Source of the DNA: Crocinitomicaceae bacterium
GTDB lineage: Bacteria > Bacteroidota > Bacteroidia > Flavobacteriales_D > Crocinitomicaceae
Assembly: GCA_014762645.1 (NCBI GenBank)
Contig: JABURP010000031.1
Location: 1-64,000, forward strand
Length of the DNA stretch: 64,000 bases
Direction: 5' to 3'
The notes beneath the pieces were generated by a model, which was not told where the DNA came from, searched no databases, and saw only the letters and a program-made list of their open reading frames with translations. The translations under genes were made by a program, and so were the position numbers. The stretch's first letter is position 1; the number at the start of each line of letters is the position of its first letter. Positions 60,434 to 64,000 of this stretch are shown here, one piece after another.

Positions 60434-60970
60434 TTATTCATCCAGGAATTCATCCGGAATTAATTCATTACCCTTAACGCGCGGTCCCAGCTCGATTGCT
60501 TCCATATTCTTCAACTCCTTTCCGTGTACTTCAAATCTTAAGATCGTTTTTACTTTATGAAAACCTTTATAGCCACAGGCACCTGGATTAATCCACATAC
60601 TTTGAATCTTTTTATCAAACTGCACCAATAAAATATGACTGTGGCCACAAATAAAAACGTCCGGTGATTTACGAATAAACTCCGCGTATGCATCCTTACT
60701 ATACCGATAAGGTTTTCCGCCAATATGCGTGATCAAAATATCCATCTCTTCACACATAAAACGCTGTGTTTTTGGCCAGGCTGCCCTAACCTCATGACCA
60801 TCTATATTGCCATACACTCCACGAACCGGTTTGAACGACTCTAACTTTTGAATCACCTCCATACTCCCTACATCTCCGGCATGCCATATCTCATCTACAT
60901 CCTTAAAATATTCAAATATTTTAGGATCCAGGTAACCATGTGTGTCCGACATCAAACCAATCCTGCGCAT
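60434..60970 (-). CDS. YfcE-type metallophosphoesterase
   Basis: A 178-residue calcineurin-like phosphoesterase of the YfcE/MJ0936 group, acting on phosphodiesters with a two-metal site. Motifs: SDTHGYLD (8-15), WHAGDVGS, GNIDGHEVR, ITHIGGKPY and FICGHSHI. Physiological substrate unknown. It is the gene upstream of porQ on the same strand. The end of its frame overlaps the in-frame upstream extension of porQ, which further favours the later porQ start. Divergent from truA, with 28 bases between. Confidence 0.9.
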   Translation of the reverse strand: MRRIGLMSDTHGYLDPKIFEYFKDVDEIWHAGDVGSMEVIQKLESFKPVRGVYGNIDGHEVRAAWPKTQRFMCEEMDILITHIGGKPYRYSKDAYAEFIRKSPDVFICGHSHILLVQFDKKIQSMWINPGACGYKGFHKVKTILRFEVHGKELKNMEAIELGPRVKGNELIPDEFLDE

Positions 60971-60986
60971 GCTTGTGAAGAATGAT

Positions 60987-60994
60987 TAATTTTG
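60987..60994 (+). promoter_or_regulatory. -7 promoter element of truA
   Basis: TAATTTTG fits TAnnTTTG and ends only four bases before the ATG at 60999, so transcription should start at or next to the initiation codon, implying a leaderless message. Confidence 0.5.
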
Positions 60995-60998
60995 CCCT

Positions 60999-61760
60999 AT
61001 GGGTCGCGTTTTTATAAAACTTGCTTACAAAGGAACAAAATATTTTGGTTGGCAAATTCAACCTGAACAACTCACTGTTCAGGAATGCATTGAACGCGAG
61101 CTGACCAAGTTAAATTCAGGTAATCCTGTTTCAGTAACGGGCTGCGGGCGGACTGACACCGGAGTGCACGCGTCTGAATTTTATGCACACGCAGATCTTC
61201 CATTTGAAATGAGTCCCGATAATCTGGTTTTTAAATTGAACAATATGCTCCCATCAGATATTGCTATTCATCAGGTGTTCACTATGCCGGATGAGGCACA
61301 TGCCAGGTTTGATGCAACTGCCAGAACCTACCATTACTTTATCCACCATGAAAAAGACCCGTTTATTGAAGAAATTTCCTGGTACAGATCACATGAACTG
61401 AACATTGAGGAAATGAATAAGGCCTGTTTACAATTAATGGATCACAAGGATTTTGAGTGCTTCAGCAAAGTGAAAACAGATGTTACCAACTTTAATTGTG
61501 ATATCAGGAATGCACTCTGGATAAAGTCAGACAAAGGGTACATCTTTTCAATAACGGCCAATCGGTTCTTACGCAATATGGTCCGTGCTATAGTCGGAAC
61601 CATGCTTGAAATTGGTGAGGGTAAAATGTCACTGGAAGAATTCAGTGCAGTATTAAAATCAAAAGATCGGTCAGAAGCAGGTCAGTCGGTTCCGGCAAAA
61701 GGATTGTTTTTATCAAAAGTTGAATATCCGTACTTTACTAAAGATAATCTATCTGACTGA
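60999..61760 (+). CDS. truA: tRNA pseudouridine(38-40) synthase
   Basis: TruA converts uridines 38-40 in tRNA anticodon arms to pseudouridine. The 253-residue protein has GTKYFGWQIQPE (12-23), the catalytic aspartate in GCGRTDTGVHA (Asp53), and RFLRNMVRAIVGTMLEIGEG near residue 190. Length is standard. A TAnnTTTG element lies just before the ATG at 60999, which fixes the start. Confidence 0.96.
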   Translation: MGRVFIKLAYKGTKYFGWQIQPEQLTVQECIERELTKLNSGNPVSVTGCGRTDTGVHASEFYAHADLPFEMSPDNLVFKLNNMLPSDIAIHQVFTMPDEAHARFDATARTYHYFIHHEKDPFIEEISWYRSHELNIEEMNKACLQLMDHKDFECFSKVKTDVTNFNCDIRNALWIKSDKGYIFSITANRFLRNMVRAIVGTMLEIGEGKMSLEEFSAVLKSKDRSEAGQSVPAKGLFLSKVEYPYFTKDNLSD

Positions 61761-61815
61761 TTTAAGATTGACGGAATCCGTTCGTCTAATAAGAGTAAAG
61801 TTTAAGTGAAAGCAT

Positions 61816-61823
61816 TAATTTTG
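61816..61823 (+). promoter_or_regulatory. -7 promoter element of def
   Basis: TAATTTTG matches TAnnTTTG 18 bases before the ATG at 61842, giving def and the two following genes a short leader. Confidence 0.5.
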
Positions 61824-61841
61824 TCCTAACCAAAGCAAAAA

Positions 61842-62441
61842 ATGATTTTACCAATAGTAGCATACGGTTCACCCATTCTCAAAAAAGAAGCGGAAGAGAT
61901 TGATGAGGATTACGAAGGTTTGAATGAACTTATCGAGAGCATGTTCGAAACCATGTATGAAGCAAACGGTGTAGGATTAGCGGCTCCTCAGATAGATAAG
62001 TCAATTCGATTATTCATTGTAGATGCCTCTCCATTCGCAGAGCCGGAAGAAGGTGAAGAGCCCGACCCGCTGGCAGAAGGATTGGAGGGATTTAAAAAGG
62101 TATTCATCAACCCAATTATTGAAGAAGAAGAAGGCGAAGAATGGGCTTTTGCAGAAGGATGTCTGAGCATCCCGACTATCCGTGAAGAGATTATGCGTAA
62201 GCCTAAAATCAGGATTTCATATTATGACGAAAACTGGGAATTCCATGATGAAGAGTTTGAAGGGTATGCAGCTCGTATAATACAACACGAGTACGATCAT
62301 GTAGATGGTATTTTATTTACAGATCATTTGAGTCCATTAAAAAAGAGATTGCTTAAAAAGAAACTCACCAATATCTCAAAAGGTGATGTAGAAGTAAAAT
62401 ATAAAATGAAGTTTCCGAACACTAAAAAAAGAAAACGATAA
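61842..62441 (+). CDS. def: Peptide deformylase
   Basis: Def removes the formyl group from the N-terminal methionine of new proteins. The 199-residue metal hydrolase has all three motifs: GVGLAAPQ (43-50), EGCLS (105-109, metal ligand Cys107) and QHEYDH (148-153, ligands His149 and His153, catalytic Glu150). Between the first two lies an acidic stretch (EPEEGEEPDPLAEG, then IIEEEEGEEW) longer than in the E. coli enzyme. The stop shares a base with the next ATG. Confidence 0.96.
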   Translation: MILPIVAYGSPILKKEAEEIDEDYEGLNELIESMFETMYEANGVGLAAPQIDKSIRLFIVDASPFAEPEEGEEPDPLAEGLEGFKKVFINPIIEEEEGEEWAFAEGCLSIPTIREEIMRKPKIRISYYDENWEFHDEEFEGYAARIIQHEYDHVDGILFTDHLSPLKKRLLKKKLTNISKGDVEVKYKMKFPNTKKRKR

Positions 62442-63013
62442 TGAAAACCTTAAAATATTTATCATTAGCACTTACGTTATTATTGTTTTCCTGTGGTGGA
62501 GACGAAGAAGTGGTGTATGATGAGCAGGAAAAAGCAGCTGATGTTCCTACTGCGGATTATGATGAGATTTCTGCCGAGTTAGATAGTATGGAACTCGCTT
62601 TGGCTAAAAACCCAAAGGATCAGGAATTGATGAAAAAAACAATCACGCGCATGCAGGATTTTGTCCACTTTTTCCCGGAGGATCCAAAATCACCTAACTA
62701 CCTGTTTAAAGCCTCTGATTTTTCACTTCAGGTAAACGCGCCAGCTAAAAGCGTTAAGTTGTTAGACCGTATTATAGCCGAATATCCTGATTACAACCGA
62801 ATGATTGATGTGGAGTACAACAAAGCCAGTCATCTGGATTGGGAATTGAGAGATACTACGCGTGCTAAAGAAGCTTATCAAACTTTTATAGATAAATATC
62901 CTAATGATAATCGGGCTCAGGATGCCGCTATCCGTATTAAGTACATTCGGTACGGATGGGACGAATATACCAACATGATATTCGAAGGCAAAATTGAACC
63001 GGTAGTTCAATAA
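62441..63013 (+). CDS. TPR-like lipoprotein
   Basis: A 190-residue lipoprotein with lipobox LLLFSC (Cys18) followed by GGDEE. The mature part is helical with TPR-like units (SPNYLFKASDFSLQVNAPAK; AKEAYQTFIDKYPNDNRAQ), resembling YbgF/BamD-type scaffolds. Sorting to the outer membrane is probable. It is translationally coupled to def upstream and to the deacetylase-like gene downstream, each sharing a base. A scaffold for envelope assembly is possible, but no partner can be named. Confidence 0.75.
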   Translation: MKTLKYLSLALTLLLFSCGGDEEVVYDEQEKAADVPTADYDEISAELDSMELALAKNPKDQELMKKTITRMQDFVHFFPEDPKSPNYLFKASDFSLQVNAPAKSVKLLDRIIAEYPDYNRMIDVEYNKASHLDWELRDTTRAKEAYQTFIDKYPNDNRAQDAAIRIKYIRYGWDEYTNMIFEGKIEPVVQ

Positions 63014-63999
63014 TGCAAATATTCCTCACCTACGACTACGAGCTTTTTTTCGGTAATCCTACCGGAACCGTTGAAAAATGTATTATAGAACCTACAAATA
63101 AGCTTCGGGAAATCAGTGAGGAAACAGGTGTCAATTTTGTATTTTTTATTGATGTGGGATACATCAAAAAACTAGGCGAATACAAGGACCAGTTCCCTAA
63201 AGTTGAAAAGGAGTACAAGAAAGTTGTAAAGCAAATTAAGACCCTGGTTTTTGAGGGGCATGATTGTCAACTTCATATCCATCCTCACTGGGAAGATTGC
63301 ACCCATGACGGTGAAAAGTGGAATATGGTAACCGACCGCTATAAATTGGATGATTTTTCAGATGATGAAATAGATTCCATTGTTAAGGAGTACCACTCCA
63401 TCCTTGAAAATCTTACTGAAAAAAAAGTAACATCATACCGTGCGGGTGGATGGTGCTTGCAACCTTTCGACCGGGTAAAATCTTCTTTCGAAGATATTGG
63501 AATCAAACTGGATTCAACGGTTTTCCCAGGTGGAAAATTTACAGAAGGAAATTATTACTACAACTTCGTCAACACCCCGGATCAGGGAAGATGGCGCTTT
63601 TCAAATGATCTGACCATTGAAGATACTTCAGGACCTTTTTGGGAGTATCCAATAGCTAGTTTCTACTACAACCCCTTGTTTTTTTGGAAATTATTTGCCC
63701 TGGGAAGAATGTTTCCGGATGACCACAAACCCATTGGAGACGGATACCCTATGTCATCTCCGGGATTGCGAAAAAAAATGTTGACTACCGGTATTCGGTT
63801 AAGTGCTTCTGTAGATGGATATTTTATTACAAAACTGAACAAGGTCCTTCGAGTAAATCAGGATCTCGGATATGATGAAATGGTCGTACTGGGACATCCC
63901 AAAGCATGTACAAAATTTGCCTTAAAAAAGCTTCGGGAGTTCATCCTGAAAAATAAAAATAAGCATTCGTTTCTTACCTTTGCTGATCTCGATATCTAA
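63013..63999 (+). CDS. NodB-like polysaccharide deacetylase-family protein
   Basis: A complete 328-residue cytoplasmic protein (stop TAA at 63997-63999) of the carbohydrate esterase 4-like family. It has the opening LTYDYELFFGN with an Asp pair, VFFIDVGY, the metal-site motif HDCQLHIHPHWED, the SYRAGGWCLQPF motif and GHPKACTKF near the end. These are found in Bacteroidota relatives that act in surface glycan synthesis. No signal peptide. It shares one base with the lipoprotein stop. Confidence 0.82.
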   Translation: MQIFLTYDYELFFGNPTGTVEKCIIEPTNKLREISEETGVNFVFFIDVGYIKKLGEYKDQFPKVEKEYKKVVKQIKTLVFEGHDCQLHIHPHWEDCTHDGEKWNMVTDRYKLDDFSDDEIDSIVKEYHSILENLTEKKVTSYRAGGWCLQPFDRVKSSFEDIGIKLDSTVFPGGKFTEGNYYYNFVNTPDQGRWRFSNDLTIEDTSGPFWEYPIASFYYNPLFFWKLFALGRMFPDDHKPIGDGYPMSSPGLRKKMLTTGIRLSASVDGYFITKLNKVLRVNQDLGYDEMVVLGHPKACTKFALKKLREFILKNKNKHSFLTFADLDI

Positions 64000-64000
64000 T

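Overview
The window is a densely coded, AT-rich stretch of a Bacteroidota chromosome. Evidence for the phylum: type IX secretion (T9SS) proteins and C-terminal sorting domains, PorQ, SiaB/SiaC-family proteins, DUF3822 beside rsmD, signal peptides ending in AQ or GQ, and TAnnTTTG promoter elements instead of E. coli-type -10 boxes. A marine or aquatic Flavobacteriales-like bacterium is the best guess, but order and genus cannot be fixed from the sequence. No rRNA, tRNA, CRISPR, prophage or insertion sequence was seen, and no gene-free gap exceeds 300 bases.

Layout: 1-1.7 kb, a SiaA/B/C-like partner-switch module (end of a PP2C phosphatase carrying an in-frame TGA, a SiaC-like protein, and a double SiaB-like kinase). 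1.7-6 kb, a thioredoxin-fold protein, coaD, rsmD, DUF3822 and a membrane protein. 6-7.5 kb, a RecD-like helicase. 7.5-14.5 kb, an accessory region of surface proteins: four mosaic lipoproteins, a T9SS cargo, two more lipoproteins and a frameshifted secreted protein. 14.8-18.4 kb, proline dehydrogenase, aroB and a histidine kinase. 18.4-24.9 kb, two outer-membrane proteins and an AddA-type helicase-nuclease. 25-30.5 kb, rnz, ffh, HEAT-like and STAS-like proteins, lysA and an ACT-domain protein. 30.6-37.4 kb, glycosyltransferases, a T9SS cargo and heptose-nucleotide enzymes. 37.5-42.8 kb, a two-component system followed by four 11-bp operator repeats, small proteins, a SET methyltransferase, a 40-residue membrane protein missed by length cut-offs, a P-loop kinase and a universal stress protein. 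42.9-47.5 kb, an Lrp-type regulator convergent with a polyamine operon (arginine decarboxylase, agmatinase, DUF155, deoxyhypusine-synthase-like). 47.5-52.3 kb, a MarR-linked operon with two PLP racemases, an M20 hydrolase, a GNAT and a nuclease-fold-like protein. 52.3-64 kb, housekeeping genes: rsmG, sigma factor, glycosyltransferase, tgt, LptF/G, menaquinone enzymes, OmpA-like, porQ, phosphoesterase, truA, def, a TPR-like lipoprotein and a NodB-like deacetylase.

The strongest candidates for something new are the racemase/M20/GNAT/PD-(D/E)XK-like operon with its palindromic operators, the four phased 11-bp repeats behind a soluble histidine kinase, the tandem SiaB kinase module, and the gene-converted lipoprotein array. 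Several likely lesions or unusual signals also deserve a check against raw reads: the TGA in the phosphatase, the A6 frameshift in a signal peptide, and the missing normal start codon of menF.
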